Below, in pieces: positions 19,312 to 28,258 of a DNA stretch of 64,000 nucleotides. The DNA comes from Streptomyces sp. NBC_01296 (lineage in GTDB: Bacteria; Actinomycetota; Actinomycetes; Streptomycetales; Streptomycetaceae), in the NCBI RefSeq assembly GCF_035984415.1, contig NZ_CP130720.1, forward strand, positions 5,394,001 to 5,458,000, given 5' to 3'. Each line of letters opens with the position of its first letter. The first letter of the stretch is position 1. The notes beneath the pieces were generated by a model, which did not search any database, was not told where the DNA came from, and saw nothing but the letters and a program-made list of their open reading frames with translations. A program made the translations under genes and the position numbers.

Positions 19312-20703
19312 ATGGATGTCATGGACGACGATCTCTCCGTACGTCTGCGCGCGAGCCTCCTGGAGGGGCTCCCCGCCGAGGCCCTCCTCACCGATCCCGA
19401 GGTGACCGCCTCCTACGCCACCGACATGGCCAACTTCTGCGCCGCCGGCACCCCGGCGGCCGTGGTCCTGCCCCGCACCGTCGAACAGGTGCAGCACGTG
19501 CTGCGCACCGCCACCGCCCTACGGGTCCCCGTCGTCCCGCAGGGCGCCCGCACGGGTCTGTCGGGCGCCGCCAACGCCTCCGACGGCTGCATCCTGCTCT
19601 CCCTCGTCAAGATGGACCGGATCCTCGAGATCAACACCGTCGACCGCATCGCCGTCGTCGAACCCGGCGTCGTGAACGCGGTGCTCTCACGGGCCGTCGC
19701 CGCGCAGGGCCTGTACTACCCGCCCGATCCCTCCAGCTGGGAGCAGTGCACGATCGGCGGCAACATCGGCACCGCGTCCGGCGGCCTGTGCTGCGTCAAG
19801 TACGGGGTCACCGCCGAGTACGTGCTCGGCCTCGACGTGGTCCTCGCCGACGGGCGGCTGCTGCGCACGGGCCGGCGTACCGCCAAGGGCGTCGCCGGGT
19901 ACGACCTCACCCGGCTCTTCGTCGGCTCCGAGGGCAGCCTCGGCGTCGTCGTCCAGGCCGTCCTCGCGCTGCGCCCTGCGCCGCCCCGGCAGCTCGCGCT
20001 GGCCGCCGAGTTCCCCTCGGCCGCGGCCGCCTGCGCGGCCGTCTGCGCCGTCATGGAGGCCGGGCTCACGCCCTCGCTGCTGGAACTGATGGACCGCACG
20101 ACCGTCCGCGCCGTCAACGCCCTCGGCCACATGGGCCTGCCGGACACCACCGAGGCCCTGCTCCTGGCCGCCTTCGACACCCCGCACGCGCCCGACGACC
20201 TCGCGGCCGTGGGGAAGCTGTGCACGGCCGCCGGAGCCACCGCCGTCGTCCCCGCCGAGGACGAGGCGGAGTCCGAACTGCTGCTCCAGGCCCGCCGGAT
20301 GTCGCTGACCGCCCTGGACACCCTGCGGCCGGCGACGATGATCGACGACGTCTGCGTACCGCGCTCGCGGCTCGCCGAGATGCTCGACGGCACGGCCGCC
20401 ATCGCCCACAGGTACGACCTGCTCATCGGGGTCTGCGCGCACGCCGGCGACGGCAACACCCACCCGGTGGTCTGCTTCGACCCGGCCGACGAGGACGAGA
20501 CACGCCGGGCCCGCGAGTCCTTCGACGAGATCATGGCGCTGGGACTGGCGCTCGGCGGGACCATCACCGGCGAGCACGGGGTCGGGGTCCTGAAGAAGGA
20601 GTGGCTCGCGAGGGAACTGGGGCCGGTGGGACTCGAGATGCAGCGAGCGGTCAAGCAGGCCTTCGATCCACTCGGCCTGCTCAACCCCGGCAAGCTCTTC
20701 TGA
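19312..20703 (+). CDS. FAD-linked oxidase, GlcD/D-lactate dehydrogenase-like
   Basis: 463 residues from ATG 19312 (ATG 19321 is also possible). The N-terminal PCMH-type FAD-binding domain shows VPVVPQGARTGLSGAA and CTIGGNIGTASGG. The C-terminal cap domain shows HAGDGNTHP and TGEHGVGVLKKEW, and the protein ends in the typical FDPLGLLNPGKLF. Such enzymes oxidise 2-hydroxy acids (glycolate, D-lactate, 2-hydroxyglutarate) and pass electrons to quinones. No iron-sulfur partner (GlcF-like) is nearby, so it may work alone like a D-lactate dehydrogenase. The substrate is not determinable here. Confidence 0.9.
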   Translation: MDVMDDDLSVRLRASLLEGLPAEALLTDPEVTASYATDMANFCAAGTPAAVVLPRTVEQVQHVLRTATALRVPVVPQGARTGLSGAANASDGCILLSLVKMDRILEINTVDRIAVVEPGVVNAVLSRAVAAQGLYYPPDPSSWEQCTIGGNIGTASGGLCCVKYGVTAEYVLGLDVVLADGRLLRTGRRTAKGVAGYDLTRLFVGSEGSLGVVVQAVLALRPAPPRQLALAAEFPSAAAACAAVCAVMEAGLTPSLLELMDRTTVRAVNALGHMGLPDTTEALLLAAFDTPHAPDDLAAVGKLCTAAGATAVVPAEDEAESELLLQARRMSLTALDTLRPATMIDDVCVPRSRLAEMLDGTAAIAHRYDLLIGVCAHAGDGNTHPVVCFDPADEDETRRARESFDEIMALGLALGGTITGEHGVGVLKKEWLARELGPVGLEMQRAVKQAFDPLGLLNPGKLF

Positions 20704-20750
20704 CCGTACGCCGGGTATGGAACGCACGAGGCTGAGATGGCGGATCCGCA

Positions 20751-21230
20751 TCACAGGTCGCCGTCCGCCGACTCGTCCGACGGCCACGGGTCCCGCATCC
20801 ACAGGTCGTCGGCCGGGGTCGGCGTGAGCAGCTCCGCCAGCGCGTCGTCCAGGCCCAGCCGGTCCGCCTCGGTGCCGGGCGGGACCACGCGCAGCGTGCG
20901 CTCCAGCCAGGCCGACACCGAGCCGGCCGGGGCCTCCAGCAGCGCGTCGCCGTCGGGGGAGGTCAGGGCCATGCAGAGGACGGCCTTGTTGTCGACCTTC
21001 GTGGGCCAGATCCGGACGTCTCCGTGGCCGCACGGACGGAACACCCCCTCGACCAGCAGCTCGCGGGCGAAGGTCCAGTTGACCGGGGTGCTGGAGCCGG
21101 TGTGGAAGGTGACGTGCACGGCGTACGGGTCGTCCGTCAGGTAGACCAGCCGGGCGGGGACGGCGACGCTGCGCTCAGGGGACAGGACCAGCTTCAGTTC
21201 CAGCTCGCGCTCGATGACGGGGTGGTGCAT
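20751..21230 (-). CDS. ssgG: SsgA-like sporulation/cell-division protein, probably SsgG
   Basis: 159 residues from ATG 21230. It carries the SALP core: LELKLVLSPERSVAVPARLV, DPYAVHVTFHTG, WTFARELLVEGVFRP, GDVRIWP and PDGDALLEAP. SALPs are specific to sporulating actinomycetes and place septa or direct peptidoglycan remodelling. In S. coelicolor the SALP near hppD is SsgG (SCO2924), whose loss causes skipped septa and oversized spores. This gene is likewise close to hppD and has a longer acidic C-terminal extension than SsgB. It is monocistronic, with 260 nt of non-coding DNA upstream. Confidence 0.85.
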   Translation of the reverse strand: MHHPVIERELELKLVLSPERSVAVPARLVYLTDDPYAVHVTFHTGSSTPVNWTFARELLVEGVFRPCGHGDVRIWPTKVDNKAVLCMALTSPDGDALLEAPAGSVSAWLERTLRVVPPGTEADRLGLDDALAELLTPTPADDLWMRDPWPSDESADGDL

Positions 21231-21499
21231 GGCGGCCTCACTTCGGGATCTCCGGTTCGTGTCGCAGGGCCGGGTTCGCGCCCCACACCCGGTGAGAGCG
21301 CCGATGTGCCCGGGTATGACGCGACTTCGCGCACCGAATCGGGGATTGGCCGGATCCTGTTGGGTGACCGAAAACAGCCGTATGGGGCGGCGTTCGCTCA
21401 AAGGCTTGGTTTCTCCCGTTACCGGACCTGTCGGGGCACGGTTCTTGGCTATGGTCCTCCCCTTGCACAAGCCTCAAGCCACGATCGGAGTTGGGGACA

Positions 21500-23092
21500 T
21501 TGACGGCCTCCCCTGGTGACGGCGAGCACGCGGCCCGCGAGGGCTACTACCCCGATCCGTCCATCCCCGGGTTCGTCCGGTACTGGAACGGCCTCAACTG
21601 GGTCCCGGGTACGAGCCGCCCTGCCGCCCGGTCCGACGAGACGGGCCCGGTGTTCCTGGACGAGACCGGCGTGACCGAGGCGCTGCCCGAACCCGAGCTC
21701 GAACCCGAGCCCGCACCCGTCGCCCGGCCCGCCGTACCCGCACCCGCGGCGACGCCCGCCTGGCAGGCCGACCCGCTGCACCAGTCCGGCTTCGGCGGGC
21801 CCCGCGACCACCGGGTGTCCTGGGGCAGCCCGCCGCTGCCGGAGCCCGACCCGGGGCACGCGCCGGCCCGTTCGGCGGGGGTCTCGCTGGGCCGCGGGCC
21901 GCGCCCGGAGCCCCTGGACGCGGCCGAACGGCCGGAGCGCGGGCCGGGGGTGTCCTTCGCCCGTACGCCGTCCGCCGCGGCGGCGGCCACCGCGGAGCGG
22001 TTCCCCGCGCAGGCCGCGGCGCGGGGCTCCGCCGAGGGCGTGGGAATCCTGTCCGCGCGCTCCCCGGCCGCCCAGGCCCCGGCGCCTGCTCCGGCTCCCG
22101 CACCTGCTCCGGCCCCGGCCCCGGCGCCTGCTCCCGCTCCCGTCGAGCCCGAGTGGCCCGCCGCCCCCGGCGCCGGCGCCGGGCCGTCCGGGCTCACCTC
22201 CTCGTGGCCGCAGACCCCGCTGCGGCGCGACCCGGCACCGCGGCGCGACCCGGTGGCGCCCCGGCCCGAGCCCGAGGCCCCGGCGGCCTGGGACGCGCGG
22301 CCTGAGCCAGAGGCCCCGATGCTCCGCGACCCGGTGGCGCGCCCCGAGCCCGAGACGCCGGTCCGGCGCGACCCGGCTGCCGCCGCCTCGGCAGCGGCCC
22401 GGTCCGTGCATGCGCCGTCGTCGCCGTCGCCGTCGCCGTCTGCGCAGGCCCCGGCGGTCCGTCGGCCCGCCGCAGGGTCCGCCCCGGCTTCGGCCCCCGC
22501 CCCCCGGCAGGCGGCCGCCCCCGCCGAGGCGGATCACGACCTCGAGGCGCCGGCGGCACCGGAAGCCGGCCGCACGGCCCCCCGGCCCACCGAGCGGGCC
22601 GTCTTCGAGCGGATGGCGGAGCGGGCCGTCCGCCCCGCCGGGCTGGTGCGCCGGGCCCTCGCCCGCACGCTGGACACCCTCGTACTCGGCGCGGTCGCGG
22701 TGGGGACCGCCTGGCCCCTCGTACCCGCGGCCACCGCCCATCTCGAGGCCAAGGTCGACGCCGCGAAGGGCAGCGGCCGGACCACCACCGTGTGGCTGTT
22801 CGACAGCACCATGGCCGGATACCTCGGCCTCGTCCTGGGCGCCGTACTGCTCTTCGGGGTGTTCTACGAGGCGCTGCCCACCGCCCGCTGGGGCCGCACC
22901 CCCGGCAAGAAGCTCCTCGGGATCCGGGTGCTGTCCGCCGCCACGCTCCGCCCGCCCACGTTCGGCGCGGCCCTGCGCCGCTGGCTGGTGTACGCGTTCC
23001 TCGGGCTCCCCGGCAGCCTCTGGTGCCTGGTGGACCGGCCCCGCCGCCGGGGCTGGCACGACCGGGCGGCCAGGACGTACGTGGCCCGCTGA
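21500..23092 (+). CDS. RDD-family membrane protein with DUF2510 head and long Pro/Ala linker
   Basis: 530 residues. TTG 21500 is chosen over TTG 21491 because CGGAG sits 9 nt before it. The N-terminus has a DUF2510-like motif (GYYPDPSIPGFVRYWNGLNW). Residues ~45-360 are a low-complexity Pro/Ala/Arg linker with repeated EP, AP and RRDP units. The C-terminal ~160 residues are an RDD domain with membrane helices, the RTPGKKLLGIRV signature and the closing GWHDRAART. RDD proteins are small membrane proteins linked to transport or Na+/H+ exchange; the function here is unknown. A second RDD gene follows 111 nt later. Confidence 0.85.
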   Translation: MTASPGDGEHAAREGYYPDPSIPGFVRYWNGLNWVPGTSRPAARSDETGPVFLDETGVTEALPEPELEPEPAPVARPAVPAPAATPAWQADPLHQSGFGGPRDHRVSWGSPPLPEPDPGHAPARSAGVSLGRGPRPEPLDAAERPERGPGVSFARTPSAAAAATAERFPAQAAARGSAEGVGILSARSPAAQAPAPAPAPAPAPAPAPAPAPAPVEPEWPAAPGAGAGPSGLTSSWPQTPLRRDPAPRRDPVAPRPEPEAPAAWDARPEPEAPMLRDPVARPEPETPVRRDPAAAASAAARSVHAPSSPSPSPSAQAPAVRRPAAGSAPASAPAPRQAAAPAEADHDLEAPAAPEAGRTAPRPTERAVFERMAERAVRPAGLVRRALARTLDTLVLGAVAVGTAWPLVPAATAHLEAKVDAAKGSGRTTTVWLFDSTMAGYLGLVLGAVLLFGVFYEALPTARWGRTPGKKLLGIRVLSAATLRPPTFGAALRRWLVYAFLGLPGSLWCLVDRPRRRGWHDRAARTYVAR

Positions 23093-23203
23093 GGCCCGGC
23101 AGGGGGCCGCGGGGGGACGCCGGGGGCGGCCGCCGGGGGGCGCCTTCCCCCGAACGGACGCCGTCCCGTTGCAGGGTTCGCGGGGCCGGGTTCGACTCGG
23201 GCC

Positions 23204-23956
23204 ATGAGTACCGATCAGCCGCCGCCGGGCCAGCCGCCCGAGGACGACCCGTTCCTCAAGAAGCCCCAGGAACCGACGCCTCCGTCGGGCGGTTCGCCGT
23301 ACGGCCCGCCGCCGGGAGGCCCGACCCCGCCCCCGGGCGGCGCCCCTCCGCCGCCGGGAGGCCCCTACGGCGGCGCGGGCGGCGGCGGATACCCGCCCCC
23401 GCCGCCCCCGCACGGCGGCGGCCCGGGTGACCCGTACGGCGGGGGCGGCGGCTACGGCATGCCCGATCCGCTCGCGGGGATGCCCCCGCTGGCCGACTTC
23501 GGCAAGCGGCTCGGGGCCCGCATCATCGACGTGGTCATCGTGCTCGTGCCGCTGTTCCTGATCCAGCTGGCGTTCGGCACCAACCGCTACGCGGTCGAGA
23601 CGAACAAGGGGGAGGACGTCAGCCAGGTCTTCACCAAGTCGTACAGCGGCAGCGGTCTGGCCATGACGCTGATCTCGATCGTCCTGTTCGTCGGCTACGA
23701 CTGGTGGTTCGCCAAGAAGGACGGCAGGACCATCGGCAAGAAGGCCCTCGGGCTGCGCGTCGCGATGCTCAACGACGGCAGCGTCCCGCAGTCCGGCGCG
23801 GCCCTCGGGCGGGCCGCCATGCTCTGGCTGCCGGCGCTCCTGTGCTGCCCCTGCCTGTGGCAGATCGTGCTGATCGTGTCGATCCTCGTGGACAAACCGT
23901 ACAAGCAGGGCCTGCACGACAAGGTGGGCAAGACCGTGGTGGTGAGTGCGGCGTAG
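23204..23956 (+). CDS. RDD-family membrane protein with Pro/Gly-rich N-terminus
   Basis: 250 residues. The first ~90 are a Pro/Gly/Tyr-rich cytoplasmic tail. The RDD domain follows: FGKRLGARIIDVVIVLVPLF (helix 1 with the RDD Arg and Asp), a second helix around MTLISIVLFVGYDWWF, the signature RTIGKKALGLRVA and a third helix LWLPALLCCPCLWQIVL. The end (QGLHDKVGKTVVV) matches other RDD proteins. Together with the upstream gene it forms a pair of divergent paralogues. The transport substrate is unknown. Confidence 0.85.
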   Translation: MSTDQPPPGQPPEDDPFLKKPQEPTPPSGGSPYGPPPGGPTPPPGGAPPPPGGPYGGAGGGGYPPPPPPHGGGPGDPYGGGGGYGMPDPLAGMPPLADFGKRLGARIIDVVIVLVPLFLIQLAFGTNRYAVETNKGEDVSQVFTKSYSGSGLAMTLISIVLFVGYDWWFAKKDGRTIGKKALGLRVAMLNDGSVPQSGAALGRAAMLWLPALLCCPCLWQIVLIVSILVDKPYKQGLHDKVGKTVVVSAA

Positions 23957-23995
23957 CGACGAGGAGGACCGGCGTGCGGCTGGGCGTCCTGCGGC

Positions 23996-24337
23996 TCAGT
24001 GGTGCACCGGCTGTTCGACGGCGGCCGCCCGGGGCTCAGGCACCCGGGCGGCCGCCGCGTCCGCGGGGCCCACGGGGACCGGTTCGGGCGTGATTTCGGC
24101 AACACCGGGGGAAACGGCAGGGGTACGGGCGGGGGCTCCGGCGGGGGCGGCGTGCCGGCCGCGGCGGCGGGGGCTCGCGGCGGTGAGCGCGACGAGCAGT
24201 CCGAGGGCCAGTGCGGCGGTGGTGATGACGGCGATCCCGCGCCCCGTGCCCGTCTGCGAGAGCAGCAGCATGGCGATCGTCGACACGACGACGGTGGCGG
24301 ACCCGTAGAACAACTGGGCGGCAGTCGGACGCGGCAT
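23996..24337 (-). CDS. Small hypothetical membrane protein
   Basis: 113 residues from ATG 24337, with GAGGA ~11 nt upstream. Two transmembrane helices are seen (SATVVVSTIAMLLLSQ and IAVITTAALALGLLVALTA). The rest is an Ala/Pro-rich hydrophilic tail ending in two His residues. It is convergent with the second RDD gene, 39 nt apart. No family is recognised. Confidence 0.6.
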   Translation of the reverse strand: MPRPTAAQLFYGSATVVVSTIAMLLLSQTGTGRGIAVITTAALALGLLVALTAASPRRRGRHAAPAGAPARTPAVSPGVAEITPEPVPVGPADAAAARVPEPRAAAVEQPVHH

Positions 24338-24721
24338 GGCGGTATCCGTCCTCAAGGCGGGGAGGGGGAGTCTGCTCAACTAGGTCGCGCGTCAAGCGAC
24401 TCTACGTCGGGGGATTCCCGAGCGGAACCGCCAGTAAGCGTGACCTAACCCACGGTGCCCGGAGCACGGGGGGCGCACGGGTTCACCCACCCGTCCCACA
24501 GTGTGGTCAGGACGCGCCCTTCGTCCTATATGGCAGAGGAACGTCCGGATACCGGAACTCCCTGACCGCATAGTGCAGTTGTAAGGAAGAAGTCAAGGTC
24601 TGTCTTTTCTTTAGACTCTCCGGTCAAATGTCGTCACTTGAGACGCGCGCCGCGCGGAACCCCCCACTCCTTTGGAGACGTTCCGACCTGTGTCGCGGCC
24701 GCGGGAGGGGAACGACATCAA
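24338..24721 (+). other. 384-nt non-coding interval upstream of the M6 protease gene
   Basis: No convincing gene lies here. It is AT-richer than its surroundings, which fits a promoter region: a -10-like TAGACT is at 24612-24617, about 105 nt before the protease start, but no good -35 is seen at the right distance. The GGAGGGG near 24705 is the ribosome site of the protease. Confidence 0.4.
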
Positions 24722-27133
24722 GTGACCAGCAATTCCAGCCGTCGACGAGCGCTGCGTGCCGCAGCCGTCGGTGTGACCCTGGCCGCGACTGCGGCTTCCG
24801 GCGCCTTCCTCGTCACTGCCCAGGCCTCCGACAAGCCGTCGACCGCGGCCACCGTGGAGCGCCAGGACCCGGCCGCCCCCGCGAAGGAGCAGGTCCAGCA
24901 CAACCTGAAGGGCCCGTTCAGCGACCAGCAGGCCCAGGCCCGCGAAGCCGCCCTTGACCAGGTGCTGTCGGGCAAGAAGACCGTCGAGCAGCGGGGCGCC
25001 TCCAAGGTCGTCAAGCTCGACGACAAGAAGTACGTCGAGCTCGGCCGCGAGAAGACCGACAAGATCTTCACGATCCTCGTCGAGTTCGGCGACCAGGTCG
25101 ACAGCACGACCATGTTCGACCCGGACGGTCCGGACGGCCCGAAGCCGGCCGTCCCGAAGTACGGCGGCACCCCCGGTCCGCTGCACAACACCATCGCGCA
25201 GCCCGACCGTGCCAACAACAACAGCACGGCCTGGCGCAAGGACTTCAGCCGCGACTACTTCCAGGACCTGTACTTCGGTACCGGTCAGGGCAAGGACTCG
25301 CTGAAGACCTACTACGAGAAGACCTCCTCGGGTCGCTACTCGGTCGACGGCCAGGTCGCCGACTGGGTCAAGATCCCGAACAACGAGGCCCGTTACGGCT
25401 CGAACTACTGCGGTCAGACCAACTGCGCCAACGTGTGGGACACCGTCCGTGACGGTGTCAACGCGTGGGTCGCCGGCCAGAAGAAGGCCGGCAAGACCGA
25501 CGCCGAGATCAAGGCCACGCTGGCGCAGTACGACCAGTGGGACCGCAACGACTTCGACGGCGACGGCAACTTCAACGAGCCCGACGGCTACATCGACCAC
25601 TTCCAGATCGTCCACGCGGGCGAGGACGAGTCGGCCGGCGGCGGTGTCCAGGGCACCAACGCGCTGTGGGCGCACCGCTGGTACGCCTACGGCACCGACG
25701 CGGGCAAGACCGGCCCGGCCGGCAACAAGGCCGGCGGCACCCAGATCGGCGACACCGGCATCTGGGTCGGCGACTACACGATGCAGCCGGAGAACGGCGG
25801 CCTCGGCGTCTTCGCGCACGAGTACGGCCACGACCTCGGTCTGCCGGACCTCTACGACACCTCCGGTGGCGGCGAGAACTCGGTCGGCTTCTGGTCCCTG
25901 ATGTCCGCCGGCTCCTGGCTCGGCGAGGGCAAGGACTCCATAGGCGACATGCCGGGCGACATGACCGCCTGGGACAAGCTCCAGCTGGGCTGGCTGAACT
26001 ACGACACGGCCAAGGCCGCGACGAAGTCCACCCACAAGCTGGGTGTTTCGGAGTTCAACACCAAGGACAAGCAGGCGCTGGTCGTCGAGCTGCCGAAGAA
26101 GCAGGTCAAGACCGACATCGTCGCTCCCGCCGAGGGCTCCTCGCAGTGGTGGAGCAACATGGGTGACGACCTCAAGAACACCCTCACCCGCTCGGTCGAC
26201 CTGACCGGCAAGTCCTCCGCCGCACTGGGCCTCAAGGGCTGGTGGGACATCGAGAAGGACTACGACTACCTCTACACCGAGGTGTCCACCGACGGGGGCG
26301 CCACCTGGACCGTCCTGAACGGCACCGCCAATGGCAAGGCCATCCCGGCCGACGCCGCGGGCAACGCCGGTCTGACCGACGTCTCGGGCGGCTGGCAGGA
26401 CCTGAAGTTCCCGCTCGACGCCTACGCCGGCAAGAAGATCGACCTCCGCTTCCGCTACCAGACGGACGGCGGCGCGGGCGGCAAGGGCTTCACCGCCGAC
26501 GCCCTCGCGATCACCGCGGACGGCCAGACCCTGTTCACCGACGGCGCCGAGAACGGCGACAACGGCTGGACCGGCAAGGGCTTCTCCCGCGTCGGTTCCG
26601 GGTTCACCAAGGAGTACCCGCAGTACTACATCGCGGAGAACCGGCGCTACGTCTCGTACGACTCCACCCTCAAGGTGGGCCCGTACAACTTCGGCTGGGC
26701 CAACTCCAAGCCGGGCTGGGTCGAGCACTACCCGTACCAGGACGGCCTGCTGATCTGGCTGTGGGACAAGTCCCAGAAGGACAACAACACCAGCCAGCAC
26801 CCGGGCTCGGGTCTGATCCTCCCGATCGACGCCAACGCCAAGCCGATGAAGTGGGCGGACGGCACCCTGCTGCGCAACAAGATCCAGCCGTACGACGCGA
26901 CGTTCAGCGCGTACTCGACGGACGCGTTCACCCTGCACAAGAACGGTGAGTCGCTGTTCCTGAAGCCGAAGCCCACGAACCTGGTCTTCGACGACCACAA
27001 GGGCAAGTACTACTACGACGAGAACCCGACCGGTTCGGTGAAGGTCGCTGACACCAACACCAAGATCAAGATCGTGAAGGAGCCGTACGACGGTCTCCAG
27101 ATGACGGTCGAGGTCGGCCCCGCCGCCAAGTAA
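24722..27133 (+). CDS. Secreted M6-family metalloprotease (immune inhibitor A-like)
   Basis: 803 residues from GTG 24722. A signal peptide with twin Arg-rich start (SSRRRALRAAAVGVTLAAT...) ends near VTAQA-S. A ~100-residue propeptide follows, then the M6 catalytic domain with the zinc site HEYGHDLGLPDLYD at about residue 365 and the downstream SLMSAGSW Met-turn. Calcium-like acidic stretches (NDFDGDGNFNEPDG) precede the site. The C-terminal ~400 residues are beta-sandwich-like domains. It is a broad extracellular protease of growth on protein or developmental recycling. Codon use is strongly G/C-ended and highly regular, suggesting high expression. It ends at a clear terminator. Confidence 0.93.
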   Translation: MTSNSSRRRALRAAAVGVTLAATAASGAFLVTAQASDKPSTAATVERQDPAAPAKEQVQHNLKGPFSDQQAQAREAALDQVLSGKKTVEQRGASKVVKLDDKKYVELGREKTDKIFTILVEFGDQVDSTTMFDPDGPDGPKPAVPKYGGTPGPLHNTIAQPDRANNNSTAWRKDFSRDYFQDLYFGTGQGKDSLKTYYEKTSSGRYSVDGQVADWVKIPNNEARYGSNYCGQTNCANVWDTVRDGVNAWVAGQKKAGKTDAEIKATLAQYDQWDRNDFDGDGNFNEPDGYIDHFQIVHAGEDESAGGGVQGTNALWAHRWYAYGTDAGKTGPAGNKAGGTQIGDTGIWVGDYTMQPENGGLGVFAHEYGHDLGLPDLYDTSGGGENSVGFWSLMSAGSWLGEGKDSIGDMPGDMTAWDKLQLGWLNYDTAKAATKSTHKLGVSEFNTKDKQALVVELPKKQVKTDIVAPAEGSSQWWSNMGDDLKNTLTRSVDLTGKSSAALGLKGWWDIEKDYDYLYTEVSTDGGATWTVLNGTANGKAIPADAAGNAGLTDVSGGWQDLKFPLDAYAGKKIDLRFRYQTDGGAGGKGFTADALAITADGQTLFTDGAENGDNGWTGKGFSRVGSGFTKEYPQYYIAENRRYVSYDSTLKVGPYNFGWANSKPGWVEHYPYQDGLLIWLWDKSQKDNNTSQHPGSGLILPIDANAKPMKWADGTLLRNKIQPYDATFSAYSTDAFTLHKNGESLFLKPKPTNLVFDDHKGKYYYDENPTGSVKVADTNTKIKIVKEPYDGLQMTVEVGPAAK

Positions 27134-27159
27134 TTCGGTAAACCTGCAGGTCAAAGCAT

Positions 27160-27195
27160 GATCGGCCGTCGCCCTCTAGCGGGCGGCGGCCGATC
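27160..27195 (+). terminator. Hairpin terminator after the M6 protease gene
   Basis: Arms 27160-27174 (GATCGGCCGTCGCCC) and 27181-27195 (GGGCGGCGGCCGATC) pair over 15 bp with one G-U wobble and a 6-nt loop. Confidence 0.8.
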
Positions 27196-27245
27196 GCGTT
27201 TAGATGCGGGTGCGAGTTTTCTTATTGACGGGGGAGCTGAAGATC

Positions 27246-27548
27246 ATGCCAGGTGGAGGTTTCGTCAGATTGCCGGGCGGCAGCGTGGTGGTCGCGCTCA
27301 CGCTGCCGAGGCCGTGCGGCGAGGGCGGAAACGTCCGTGTGCTGGTACACGCCGCGAACCGGGCCCGCGCCCTGACCAGGCTGCGGAACCTCGGGATGCG
27401 GGCCGTGTACCTGCGCGGCAACGCGCAGCCGCCGACCCCCGACGAGGTCACGGCCGTCCTGCACCACCCGGACGGGCTGCTGTGGCGCGGAGCCCCGGAC
27501 CGGGCCCAGGAGCTCTGGCACCCGATCCGCGCCCTGCTGGGCGGCTAG
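27246..27548 (+). CDS. Small hypothetical protein
   Basis: 100 residues from ATG 27246, which has GGGGGAG ~9 nt upstream. An in-frame ATG at 27204 is less likely because it would place the start 9 nt after the terminator. The protein is compact, alpha/beta-like and basic (ARALTRLRNLGMRAVYLRGN), then ends with VTAVLHHPDGLLWRGAPDR. No signal peptide, no membrane segment, no known family. It is convergent with pncA, 4 nt apart. Confidence 0.65.
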   Translation: MPGGGFVRLPGGSVVVALTLPRPCGEGGNVRVLVHAANRARALTRLRNLGMRAVYLRGNAQPPTPDEVTAVLHHPDGLLWRGAPDRAQELWHPIRALLGG

Positions 27549-27552
27549 GCCG

Positions 27553-28155
27553 TCACGGGCTCTGGCGGGGGCTCTCGCCGACGAGCCCGACCCCGGCCGT
27601 CCGGAGCTCCTCGACCGCCCGCGCGGCGGTGTGGGGGGCCACGGCGGCCGTCAGGTCCAGCAGCACGCGGGTGGCGAAGCCCTCGCGGGCGGCGTCGAGG
27701 GCCGTGGCGCGCACGCAGTGGTCGGTGGCGATCCCGACGACGTCGACTTCGGTGACCTGGCGGTCGCGCAGCCACCGGGCGAGCGGGGTGCCGTTCTCGT
27801 CGGCGCCCTCGAACCCGCTGTACGCGGCCTCGTGCGCCCCCTTGTCGAAGACGGCGGCGACGGCCCCGGAGGCGACCGCGGGCGCGAAGTTCGGGTGGAA
27901 CCCGACGCCCTCGGTGCCGGCGACGCAGTGCACCGGCCAGGAGGTCTCGAAGTCCGGCTCGGCCGGGGGGTGCGCGAAGTGCGGACCGGGGTCGACGTGG
28001 TGGTCGCGGGTGGCGACGACGTGCCGGTAGCCGGCCGTGGCCTGGCCGATCAGCTCGGTGATCGCGGCGGCGACGTCGGCCCCTCCGGTGACCGCGAGGC
28101 TGCCGCCTTCGCAGAAGTCGTTCTGTACGTCGACGACGATCAGTGCGCGGTGCAT
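27553..28155 (-). CDS. pncA: Nicotinamidase (isochorismatase-fold)
   Basis: 200 residues. It hydrolyses nicotinamide to nicotinate for NAD salvage. The catalytic triad is visible: Asp10 (VDVQNDF), a Lys in AVFDKG, and the nucleophile Cys in [10 protein letters not shown]. Metal ligands lie in the [13 protein letters not shown] region (Asp, His, His). It precedes no gene on its strand but lies 103 nt downstream of pncB on the same strand. The two enzymes act in sequence, nicotinamide to nicotinate to nicotinate mononucleotide. A hairpin between them suggests at least partial separate transcription. Confidence 0.95.
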   Translation of the reverse strand: MHRALIVVDVQNDFCEGGSLAVTGGADVAAAITELIGQATAGYRHVVATRDHHVDPGPHFAHPPAEPDFETSWPVHCVAGTEGVGFHPNFAPAVASGAVAAVFDKGAHEAAYSGFEGADENGTPLARWLRDRQVTEVDVVGIATDHCVRATALDAAREGFATRVLLDLTAAVAPHTAARAVEELRTAGVGLVGESPRQSP

Positions 28156-28223
28156 GTCGCGTGTCCTTCGGTTGTCGTATGTGCCGCTGCGCGGGCTCTT
28201 CCCCCGCCCCGCCCCTCCCCGAA

Positions 28224-28244
28224 ACCGGGGGCGCCGCCCCCGGT
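28224..28244 (-). terminator. Hairpin between pncB and pncA
   Basis: A perfect 9-bp stem ACCGGGGGC / GCCCCCGGT with a 3-nt loop lies 15 nt past the pncB stop codon. It could end or attenuate pncB transcripts before pncA. Confidence 0.55.
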
Positions 28245-28258
28245 CCCCGGGCGGGCCG